Assembly: GCA_944383695.1 (NCBI GenBank)
Contig: CALWQP010000027.1
Coordinates: 1-40,658 of the forward strand
Direction of reading: 5' to 3'
From: an uncultured Mediterraneibacter sp.
GTDB lineage: Bacteria; Bacillota; Clostridia; Lachnospirales; Lachnospiraceae
DNA length: 40,658 nucleotides
The notes under the pieces are model-generated. The model worked only from the letters and a program-made list of their open reading frames with translations. It searched no databases and was not told where the DNA came from. Numbering within the stretch: the stretch's first letter is position 1; the number at the start of each line of letters is the position of its first letter. A program made the position numbers and the translations under genes. Shown here piece by piece: positions 1-6,260 of this stretch.

Positions 1-150
1 AATCGGCTCTGCCCAAAGTAACTAATGACATATCTTATATCAGTTTTTTCAGTTTACACAAAACTTGAAACGGTCTCGAAAAGTGAGCAATGGAAAAGTG
101 AAACAGTGTCCAGTAATCCGTTTTAAGGAACACTGATCTTCTACGCAGGA

Positions 151-189
151 AACAGCCACTTTACGACACAGTGGCGTAAAGTGGCTGTT
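151..189. promoter_or_regulatory. Perfect 15-bp-arm palindrome, operator-like
   Basis: The arms AACAGCCACTTTACG and CGTAAAGTGGCTGTT are exact reverse complements around a 9-base centre. The inner 25 bases (158-182) match the site at 2171-2195, beside the XRE gene, at 22 of 25 positions, which suggests that one protein binds both. The hairpin could instead end transcription of the leftward sigma-like genes, but it has no clean T-run. Nothing else recognisable was seen in bases 1-307. Confidence 0.6.
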
Positions 190-307
190 CTTCTGCCCCT
201 AGCCTAGATTATGAAGACTTTTTCACATTTTTCGATTGTTTTACATTTACGATAAAAGTTGTGTCGCCTACGCATGTTACATAAGAAAATTCTTTTTCGA
301 GGTAAAC

Positions 308-754
308 CTAAAAATATCCGCCTAAAATCCCCATCTCTTTTAACTTTCCATTCAGTTCCTTTAAAATCCGCTTTCGTCGGTTAGTAATAGTTTTTCGGCT
401 ACACCCACAAAGCTGTGCAGCTTCCTTTATCGTCACTTCCTGAAAAAACAGTAAATACAGAAGATAGGCATCTGCCTCCGCCAGTTCTTCCATCACTGAC
501 TGAAGCTTCTCCACACACATCTTTCGGATCACTGTATCTTCCGGACTGTCTACCATCCCAGCCGGGATCATCCCTTTCTCTGACAATGCTTCCAAACTGG
601 ATACGCTATATTTCTTCTTTTTCTCATTTTGGTAGCGTTCTCGCCGCCGTGACTGATACCACTCCAGATAGACTTCCCTGGTAACTTCCACTATAGTCCC
701 GTCACTTGTGCGAAGTACATAACATCTCCGCTCCTTTGGACGTTTACCCCGCAT
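308..754 (-). CDS. Small sigma-region-4-like HTH regulator of a mobile element
   Basis: A basic protein of about 148 residues. The C-terminal third (EVTIKEAAQLCGCSRKTITN) is a helix-turn-helix like sigma-70 region 4. The N-terminal half is charged and lysine-rich, with no sigma region 2 visible. Proteins of this type are common on Clostridial conjugative elements, where they control element genes; that role is inferred. I place the start at the ATG at 754, because GGGAGGTG lies 6 bases before it. An upstream GTG at 763 would use up that ribosome site. The start overlaps the last codons of the preceding gene, so the two are probably translationally coupled. The target promoter is unknown. Confidence 0.7.
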   Translation of the reverse strand: MRGKRPKERRCYVLRTSDGTIVEVTREVYLEWYQSRRRERYQNEKKKKYSVSSLEALSEKGMIPAGMVDSPEDTVIRKMCVEKLQSVMEELAEADAYLLYLLFFQEVTIKEAAQLCGCSRKTITNRRKRILKELNGKLKEMGILGGYF

Positions 755-1406
755 ACAGCGCACCTCCCTCTCTTAAATCCGCTTTCTTTCCAGCGGGACT
801 GTCTTTCTGACTGTCCCTCATCCGGCGAAGTGCTACCATAAGCGTCTGAGAAACAGTGGGCTGTGTAATTCCAAGTTTCTTTGCAATCTCCCACTGTGTT
901 TCCCCATAATAAAAATACAGGATTACAATATCCCTTTGCCGTTCTGTCAGAAGTCCCATCAATTCCAGAATCTGTTCTTTTTCTATCAGCTGCTCCAATG
1001 GCGGCAGTGTCGGCGAAGACAGAAAAAACCATTCTTCTGAGACAGCATGATAAGAAACCGCTTTCCCCCTGTGGCACGTTTCCCGGTTCTTTGCCAGACG
1101 ATCCTCTCCCTCCAGAAGCAGGCGCAAATACCATTCCTTCTGTTCAAAAAACGATGCGTCCACGCAGATCTGCTGTCCATCATTTTCATAGCAGTAATCT
1201 CCGCAGCTATGTACCAGAAAAACTGTAGTATATTTTCCTATCCGGTAAAGTACATACCCTTCCCGAAATACCAAAAGCTGTACTTCCCCACCATTTTCCA
1301 TACTTACAACCTGCTCTCCCTGTTCCAGTAAATATCGTGCTGTGGGAACTTTTTTCCCTGTTTCTGGTTCTTTCACAATCCACTTTAAATCCTGTAATGT
1401 TAGCAT
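744..1406 (-). CDS. Sigma-70-like HTH protein of a mobile element
   Basis: About 220 residues. The N-terminal 140 residues match no family I recognise. Near residues 150-200 there is a clear sigma-70 region-4 helix-turn-helix (LTERQRDIVILYFYYGETQW, then EIAKKLGITQPTVSQTL). The ATG at 1406 follows AGAAAGGTGG at good spacing, so I prefer it to a longer frame starting near 1481. The gene overlaps its downstream neighbour by 11 bases, and both are probably one transcript. The 385 bases upstream contain a possible leader peptide and a terminator-like hairpin, so expression may be attenuated. It probably acts as an alternative sigma factor or activator of the element, but this is inferred from the fold alone. 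Confidence 0.7.
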   Translation of the reverse strand: MLTLQDLKWIVKEPETGKKVPTARYLLEQGEQVVSMENGGEVQLLVFREGYVLYRIGKYTTVFLVHSCGDYCYENDGQQICVDASFFEQKEWYLRLLLEGEDRLAKNRETCHRGKAVSYHAVSEEWFFLSSPTLPPLEQLIEKEQILELMGLLTERQRDIVILYFYYGETQWEIAKKLGITQPTVSQTLMVALRRMRDSQKDSPAGKKADLREGGALYAG

Positions 1407-1791
1407 AGTGGCCACCTTTCTGCCCGTAGGCTTCGGGCGGCCAGATGACAACTCACAGAAAATCCAGCGAAAAGGCAGCAAAAAAAGATTCCTGGCACAC
1501 CCGTTTTTTTTGACGGGAGTCTGGAACTCCTTTTACTGCCTGCAAACAACTTTAATTTTTATCGTTATTGTCGGATCAGTTTCTTTACAATGCTATCAAT
1601 TTAGTCTGTTCTATTTTCATTACCAATGAATAGCCCCCATGTGTCATAAGAACAACTTCTCCGATAAAACAACTTTTCTCCTCCTCTCACATATCTGCGC
1701 TTTGTACATATTCAATGTATCATTTCCCCAGTTATTGTTCCCTAGCAGATTTGAGGAAACCCATAAGATTTCCCCTCATATTTGTGGATTT
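1407..1791 (-). promoter_or_regulatory. AT-rich leader region with possible attenuator
   Basis: This stretch holds no convincing gene of normal size. On the minus strand an AGGAGGAG ribosome site near 1690 is followed by a TTG-started frame of about 23 codons; a second frame of about 20 codons starts at an ATG nearby. Further along, a stem CCCGT/ACGGG with an A-rich loop, extended by TTCC/GGAA, precedes a run of seven T (1480-1486). Together these look like a leader-peptide and terminator arrangement ahead of the sigma-like gene. The reading is speculative. Confidence 0.35.
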
Positions 1792-2160
1792 TTACCGGAT
1801 TCCTTCAATCCCATCCATCAGGGCGCTTATGGTCTGGATTACAACTTTCTGCTCCTTTGGCTGTAGATTCAAGACACGGGAAACCATCTTGTGGGCAGGA
1901 TTTCTGTCTCCTTCGGGATTCTTTCCTAATAACTCGTTTGCGTCAGCATCCAGTACCTCCACCAGTTTTGCAAAAATCTCAATGGACATTGCCGCCTGCC
2001 CGCCCTCAATGCGGCTTACTGTGTTGACACTGATACCCGCTTTTTCTGCAAGAGTTTCCTGGGATAAATGACAGTCTTTTCTCTTTTGTCGAACACGTTC
2101 TCCTAACTGGATCAGCTCCTGTGAACCCGCACGGTTTCCCAACACAGTCCCCCCTTCCAT
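1792..2160 (-). CDS. XRE-family HTH repressor
   Basis: About 116-122 residues. A lambda-repressor/Cro-type helix-turn-helix lies at about residues 17-70 (LGERVRQKRKDCHLSQETLA and SVNTVSRIEGG), followed by a short C-terminal region for dimerisation or sensing. The ATG at 2160 has no ribosome site in front. A TTG at 2142 lies 6 bases after GGAAGGGGGG and is the likelier start. A palindromic operator (2171-2195) sits directly upstream and a near-identical one lies at 158-182, so the protein probably represses itself and a second promoter of the element. It is a plausible lysogeny-like switch for the element, which is inference from position. Confidence 0.8.
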   Translation of the reverse strand: MEGGTVLGNRAGSQELIQLGERVRQKRKDCHLSQETLAEKAGISVNTVSRIEGGQAAMSIEIFAKLVEVLDADANELLGKNPEGDRNPAHKMVSRVLNLQPKEQKVVIQTISALMDGIEGIR

Positions 2161-2170
2161 TTAAGATTTT

Positions 2171-2195
2171 ACTTTACGACATAGTGTCGCAAAGT
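2171..2195. promoter_or_regulatory. Operator upstream of the XRE gene
   Basis: ACTTTACGACA and TGTCGCAAAGT form 11-bp inverted arms with one mismatch around a 3-base centre. The site lies 10 bases upstream of the longest XRE frame and overlaps a possible promoter (TTGCGA, 15 bases, TAAAAT on the minus strand). Its similarity to the palindrome at 158-182 supports a shared regulator, most simply the XRE protein itself. Confidence 0.6.
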
Positions 2196-2210
2196 TTTGC
2201 TTTCAGATAA

Positions 2211-2247
2211 CAAAAAGCAGCCTGGTACATAGACTTAGCTGCTTTTG
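2211..2247 (-). terminator. Rho-independent terminator of the repA operon
   Basis: CAAAAGCAGC pairs with GCTGCTTTTTG around a loop of about 16 bases. On the minus strand the right arm ends in five T. It lies 35 bases after the last gene of the parA-parB-repA operon. The A/T-rich arms would allow weak termination on the other strand too. Confidence 0.65.
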
Positions 2248-2281
2248 TAATCTGCTATTCAATTCTTCTTTCATAAACTCC

Positions 2282-2617
2282 CTACACTGTTTTTGCCTTT
2301 GCCAATCGACAAATACTTACTGCAATTATTTTCATCAGGTAAAAAACTGCCATAAACAGCCGACCAACTAGGATCACGCCCCCTATCACACCACCAATCA
2401 GCAAATTAAATACAAACAGCCCCACAGTGCCTCCAATATCAAAACCTTTCGGGATAATCCAAAGGAACATCCGATGTACCCCAAAGGGAATTCCTACAAA
2501 CATCCATAGTTTCAAGTAATCGCATTGTCCATTCTCCACACAAAGAGGATAAAACAACACTGCCAAGACTCCTGCCGCGCCTACCGGAACAATCACCTTT
2601 TTTACAAACTCGCACAT
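2282..2617 (-). CDS. DUF6050-like small membrane protein
   Basis: About 111 residues with at least three hydrophobic segments: VIVPVGAAGVLAVLFYPL, a central segment near LWMFVGIPFGVHRMFLWIIP, and a C-terminal stretch rich in G, V, I and L. It resembles small membrane proteins (DUF6050 type) encoded next to repA on Clostridial integrative elements; the DUF number is from memory. The ATG at 2617 is strongly supported, because GGAGGTGGCTAAG precedes it and this ribosome site is built from the last glycine codons and stop of repA. The two genes are therefore coupled. Function unknown; a role in conjugation or replication control is only guilt by association. A terminator follows. Confidence 0.7.
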   Translation of the reverse strand: MCEFVKKVIVPVGAAGVLAVLFYPLCVENGQCDYLKLWMFVGIPFGVHRMFLWIIPKGFDIGGTVGLFVFNLLIGGVIGGVILVGRLFMAVFYLMKIIAVSICRLAKAKTV

Positions 2618-2618
2618 C

Positions 2619-3710
2619 TTAGCCACCTCCGTACAAATCATGGTTCACTTCTGCCTGGTAATAATGGTTCATGGTCATGGACGAATTATAAAGCGTCGTC
2701 AAAAGATACGCCTTAATATTCGCCACTTTGGATGTATTCCTATGCAAGCTAAACAGGACATACTCAATGTGAGAATACGTCAGCTTTAGAAAACGGCTCT
2801 TAACTACCGCAACCGGCTTATCTGCCCCTCCAATCCGCACCATACTATCATCCGGAAGCATTAAGATTTCCACCATCAACTCAATAAGTTCGTCCACGTC
2901 CTCCTTTTCACCTTTCTGGACAAAACCTGCATAATCAACATTTGTCCGTAAGATTTCCCGGTAGACTTCCATCTTCTCCATCATATCCCCACTCACAAGG
3001 CACTCTTCACCTGCAGAGCAAAATTGATAAGATTGGATAGGATCAGTCTCACTATAATCAGTCTTGTTTATATCAGTATTATTAGATTGTGATTTTGGAA
3101 CTTCTTGAGTTATGATTTTCACTATTCTTGAATTGTGATTTTCACCATCCTTGAATTGTGATTCCGGAAATTCCTGATTTGTGATTTTCACTATTCCTGA
3201 ATTGTGATTTTCATCATTCTTGAATTGTGATTCCGGAAATTCCTGATTTGTGGTTTTCACTATTCTTGAATTGTGATTTTCACTATTCTGCATATTTTCA
3301 GTGTTTACCGCCGCTTTTTCCTCCTTCTCAAAGGAATGTTTTTCCTTCAACATAAAGTTTTTCACATAAATTACATTCGGTTTTCCTAACCCCAAACGCT
3401 TCTTTTCAATCAATCCGATCCCCTGATTACTATCCAATTCTTTCATCAGCTTGACTGCTTTCTGTGATCCACAATTCAGAAGCTCTGCTATTTCTTCCAC
3501 GGTAAAAATAATATATACCCGGTCTTCCTCGTCAAACCATCGGTTCTTAATGCTAAGGCTCATACGGTCTAACATCAGACCGTATAAAACCTTTGCTTCA
3601 CAGGAGAGGGATTTAAAACATTCTGCTGTAAACAGCACTTTCGGGACACGATAAAAGCTGTACTGTTCCGCTTCCATACCTCGGAAGTAATCAAACTGTA
3701 TCTCCTGCAT
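2619..3710 (-). CDS. repA: RepA_N-type replication initiator
   Basis: 363 residues. The N-terminal 120 residues (FYRVPKVLFTAECFKSLSCE, LYGLMLDRMSLSIKNRWFDE, then a winged-helix stretch around FTVEEIAELLNCGSQKAVK) match the RepA_N family of plasmid and integrative-element initiators. The middle is a low-complexity linker made of three copies of a 23-residue repeat (ENHNSRIV, then TNQEFPESQF). The C-terminal 120 residues form a separate helical domain. AGGAGGG precedes the ATG. The gene overlaps the end of parB by 20 bases. The linker DNA consists of 23-bp direct repeats that probably serve as the origin. On an integrated element the protein would allow replication of the excised circle. Confidence 0.85.
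   Translation of the reverse strand: MQEIQFDYFRGMEAEQYSFYRVPKVLFTAECFKSLSCEAKVLYGLMLDRMSLSIKNRWFDEEDRVYIIFTVEEIAELLNCGSQKAVKLMKELDSNQGIGLIEKKRLGLGKPNVIYVKNFMLKEKHSFEKEEKAAVNTENMQNSENHNSRIVKTTNQEFPESQFKNDENHNSGIVKITNQEFPESQFKDGENHNSRIVKIITQEVPKSQSNNTDINKTDYSETDPIQSYQFCSAGEECLVSGDMMEKMEVYREILRTNVDYAGFVQKGEKEDVDELIELMVEILMLPDDSMVRIGGADKPVAVVKSRFLKLTYSHIEYVLFSLHRNTSKVANIKAYLLTTLYNSSMTMNHYYQAEVNHDLYGGG
3082..3288 (-). repeat. Nine 23-bp iteron-like repeats inside repA (candidate origin)
   Basis: The GTGATT core (ATGATT or GTGGTT in two copies) begins at 3089, 3112, 3135, 3158, 3181, 3204, 3227, 3250 and 3273, an exact 23-base spacing throughout. Three such units make a 69-bp higher-order repeat (3082-3150, 3151-3219, 3220-3288), which in frame encodes a 23-residue repeat. 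Origins made of direct repeats within the repA coding sequence are known for RepA_N plasmids such as pAD1. Assigning this array as oriV is therefore well grounded but unproven. Confidence 0.8.
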
Positions 3711-4590
3711 TTGTTTTTCCCTCCTTTCCCTGTTTCCATTGATCCAGAAGTGAATAAATCACTTCCTCAATCTGTGCCTTTGTATATGCCGGCGGGAAAT
3801 AATTTCGGATTCTTTTCGATGAAATCGTCACCCCCGGACTGCTGTTTTCTTTTTTTACCAGAATCGCATAACAATTTCCTTCTGACAGTTCTCCATGATC
3901 GCTCATTTCTTTAAGTTGTGCTGCCTGTCCCGGTGTCGGATACATCCCGGTATTTTCCGCTGCTCCCAGTACCCATTTCTGTGCTTCCTTTTTCAGATAG
4001 GACAAGCGTTCTCCGGCTACCATAGCAATTTTTCCTGAATCTACCAACTCCAAAAGCCCATCTATTAGACTGGCCAGACGAATATATCGCTGTACTGTTC
4101 TCCCACTGTCACCAGCTTTCTCTCCCACAATATCCGCAGTATTTTTATCACCTTTACTTCCCTGGTGTTTCAACGCCTCATATTTCATCTGATATGCTCT
4201 GGCCTTCTCACTGGGCAAAAGATTCTCTCTCTGAATATTGGTATCCACCATCAACACCGTGGCGGCATCATCGTCCAGATTCCGGACAATCACCGGCATC
4301 TCTGTCTTTCCTGCCAGCTCGCAGGCTCGCCATCTGCGGTGTCCGGCCACCACCTCATATCCCTCTGCACAGGGGCGGACAATTCCTGGCTGGATTACAC
4401 CATGTTGAATGACACTTTCCACTGTCTCCTGCATCTTTTCATCATCTAACACCTTAAACGGGTGATTCTTAAAGGGACGAAGCTGACTTAATGGAACTTG
4501 CGTATAAGTTCCCTCCACGCAGCTTTCTTCTACACCAAACAGATCGTCATAAGATGTCAGTTTGATCTTTTCCGCACTCTTACTTTTCAT
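3691..4590 (-). CDS. parB: ParB/Spo0J-type partition protein
   Basis: 299 residues. The ParB N-terminal domain spans about residues 30-120, with the CTP-binding motif present as AGHRR (82-86) and the following TNIQRENLLPSEKARAY box. A helix-turn-helix for parS binding follows around GDSGRTVQRYIRLASL. The C-terminal region is a short dimerisation segment. The ATG at 4590 is chosen because GGGGAGGTGA sits 9 bases upstream; a TTG at 4596 is too close. The gene overlaps parA by 11 bases and repA by 20, as in compact element operons. No parS site was identified. Its partner ParA is broken here, so partition may not work. Confidence 0.9.
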   Translation of the reverse strand: MKSKSAEKIKLTSYDDLFGVEESCVEGTYTQVPLSQLRPFKNHPFKVLDDEKMQETVESVIQHGVIQPGIVRPCAEGYEVVAGHRRWRACELAGKTEMPVIVRNLDDDAATVLMVDTNIQRENLLPSEKARAYQMKYEALKHQGSKGDKNTADIVGEKAGDSGRTVQRYIRLASLIDGLLELVDSGKIAMVAGERLSYLKKEAQKWVLGAAENTGMYPTPGQAAQLKEMSDHGELSEGNCYAILVKKENSSPGVTISSKRIRNYFPPAYTKAQIEEVIYSLLDQWKQGKEGKTNAGDTV

Positions 4591-5365
4591 CTGCAATCAC
4601 CTCCCCGGTCAGATGGCGATATCCCTCCGCCACAATCCCTTTCGGATCATGAAGATAAATACTTTTCCCCTCTGCTGTTGTCTCTGCCGCACGCACAGAC
4701 ATAGGGATACAGTTCTTAAAAATATGGATGTTATTTCCATAAACCTTCCGGATTTGCTCGGAGATATCCCGTGCAAAGTTTGTCCGGCGGTCAACCTTTG
4801 TCAGCAAAATTCCCATAATAGACAACCTGGGATTTAACCGTCTATGTACCTTTCCAATGGTCTTAATAAGCTGCTGCAAGCCCTTCACAGGCAAGTAAGC
4901 CGCTTCTACCGGGATCAATACATTATCTGCCGCTACAAGGGCATTGATCGTGATCATACCCAAAGAGGGCATACAATCAATGAGGATGTAATCATATCTG
5001 GCTTTTATCTCGTTCAAATATAAGCGAAGCACCTGTTCCCGGCTCATCACGTTCACAAGAGAAGTTTCCAGTCCGGCAAGCTCGATATTTGCCGGAATAA
5101 AATCAATTCCTTCTTCATGGTGTATAATACCTTATCCCGGCTCTACATCTTCGTCATTGATAATCTTTTCCATTAGATTTACTAATGTCACATCTAGTTC
5201 ATCTGGTTCCTGTATACCTAAACTCACTGCCATACTGCCCTGGGCATCTGCTTCCACCAGAAGCACTTTTTTTCCTTCCCTGACCAGTCCAATACCTAAA
5301 TTCACACACGTTGTCGTCTTTCCGACTCCGCCCTTTTGGTTTGCGATTGCGATAATCCTGCACAT
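4580..5365 (-). pseudogene. parA: ParA/Soj-type partition ATPase, broken by an in-frame stop
   Basis: The N-terminal 77 residues hold the deviant Walker A motif (KGGVGKTTT). After ...EDVEPG there is a TAA at 5132-5134. The same frame then continues without any shift as GIIHHEEGIDFIPANIELAG, MSREQVLRLYLNEIKARYDY and ILIDCMPSLGMITINAL, the Walker B/switch II part, to the ParB overlap. Intact relatives as I recall them have a sense codon, often tyrosine, at this spot, so one base change explains the break. The full frame is 262 codons including the stops, a normal ParA length. The ATG at 5056 could restart translation, but that product lacks the ATP-binding loop. Sequencing error and suppression remain possible. 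Confidence 0.85.
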
Positions 5366-5374
5366 AACTTTTAC

Positions 5375-5551
5375 CTACCTTTCATCCTGATCTGTCTTTT
5401 CAATTTCCACATAAGAGCGGAAATAACGGTTTGTTCCTTTATTAGAAAATATATCCGACATCTGGAGAACCCGGATCTCCGGGTGTCTCTCCAGCAGCCG
5501 TTTAAACCAACGAATATCTCTCACAGTGCCTTGTAGTCTAATCTTCAGCAT
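5375..5551 (-). CDS. DUF3970-like small protein
   Basis: 58 residues beginning MLKIRLQGTVRDIRWFKRLL and ending near YFRSYVEIEKTDQDER. The pattern (a beta-strand with R-L-x-G-T, a helix, then SDIFSNKGTNRYFRSYVEI) resembles DUF3970 proteins found on plasmids and integrative elements of Firmicutes. The ATG at 5551 lies inside the last codons of the upstream gene, giving a 14-base overlap; the longer frame that starts at 5650 would lie almost wholly over that gene and is not credible. Function unknown. It is encoded just ahead of parA, within 10 bases, and belongs to the same operon. Confidence 0.65.
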   Translation of the reverse strand: MLKIRLQGTVRDIRWFKRLLERHPEIRVLQMSDIFSNKGTNRYFRSYVEIEKTDQDER

Positions 5552-6011
5552 AAAACATAGCCTCCCAGTCCACATAGTAACAATAGTCCGGATACCGGAT
5601 TTTAATTGCTTCCCAAAAATATCTGGCATCCCCTGTGCAGAATATATCACTGACGGAATAAAGTCTGGTTTCTACAATCTCTTCCTCCGTATCGTCATAT
5701 TCATCTGTCGTAGGTGTCCCGTCTGTATAGAGATTAAATGCAATACGGACAATTTTCTCGCTTCCACTCGTCTGCCATCCTTCCTGCAGACACTCTGGTT
5801 TTATTAAGCCTGTTTCAAAATCATAAATACGTTTTACATTTCGTCTGGTATCTTCTGACAGTCCCAGGCAGTAAACCAGCACTTTATGGTAGGTGTCCTG
5901 ATACCGGCATTTTGAAAGATAGGTATGATAGAATTTCTCATGTTCCTTGTTCTTAAACGTAATTTTTCTTTCCTTGCTCTTTTCTGCACCTAACGCTGTA
6001 CTTTTTGACAT
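5538..6011 (-). CDS. DUF6075-like element protein
   Basis: 157 residues. The central pattern (ITFKNKEHEKFYHTYLSKCR, YQDTYHKVLVYCLGLSEDTR, RIYDFETGLIKPECLQEGWQ) matches a family annotated as DUF6075 on many Clostridial mobile elements; the DUF number is from memory. It is hydrophilic, with acidic stretches and no signal peptide. The ATG follows CAGGAGG at good spacing. It is the first gene of the repA/parB operon and the one nearest the rlmD junction. Function unknown. A strong hairpin with a T-run lies between this start and rlmD, so either an attenuator controls it or read-through from rlmD is blocked. Confidence 0.75.
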   Translation of the reverse strand: MSKSTALGAEKSKERKITFKNKEHEKFYHTYLSKCRYQDTYHKVLVYCLGLSEDTRRNVKRIYDFETGLIKPECLQEGWQTSGSEKIVRIAFNLYTDGTPTTDEYDDTEEEIVETRLYSVSDIFCTGDARYFWEAIKIRYPDYCYYVDWEAMFYAED

Positions 6012-6040
6012 TTGTTTTTCCTCCTGAATTTTTAAATTTT

Positions 6041-6079
6041 ATATAAAAAATAGGGACACTCTGCTGCAAGTATCCCTAT
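6041..6079 (-). terminator. Terminator-like hairpin between rlmD and the element operon
   Basis: On the minus strand ATAGGGATACT pairs with AGTGTCCCTAT (one wobble) around an 8-base loop and is followed by TTTTTTATA. It ends transcription coming from rlmD. A second perfect palindrome (CTATCAAT, AA, ATTGATAG at 6083-6100) lies directly upstream. Because only about 30 bases separate the T-run from the next start codon, the operon either reads through this hairpin or uses a very short leader. Confidence 0.65.
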
Positions 6080-6100
6080 CTTCTATCAATAAATTGATAG

Positions 6101-6260
6101 CTTAATATTCACTTTCATAATTCAGGATTTTTTGTATTCCCCGTACCGAGGTCTAAGGCAACCACAACGGTCACTTTATTTACAAGCACCTTTTCCTTGT
6201 GATTTTCCTCTAATCTGTTGAAACTGAAAAAGTCAACAAAGTGCGTAAATTCAAGGATTT
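6101..6260. other. Probable junction of the left mobile element with rlmD
   Basis: Composition and gene type change here: AT-rich element genes lie to the left and GC-richer backbone to the right. No gene is convincing in the 160 bases. The 3' end of rlmD (rum/rumA) is a known insertion site of integrative conjugative elements in Firmicutes, for example in streptococci. The exact crossover cannot be fixed because the other end of the element lies outside the window. Confidence 0.5.

Noticed and set aside
691-1134. 147-codon minus-strand frame
   Set aside because: It lies in another frame of the sigma-like gene, which has a clear helix-turn-helix and ribosome site.
3082-3288. Could the 23-bp repeats be a CRISPR array?
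   Set aside because: The repeats are contiguous with no spacers and lie inside an open reading frame with an in-frame protein repeat.
4580-5365. Frameshift in parA
   Set aside because: Both parts are in the same frame; the interruption is a single stop codon, not a shift.
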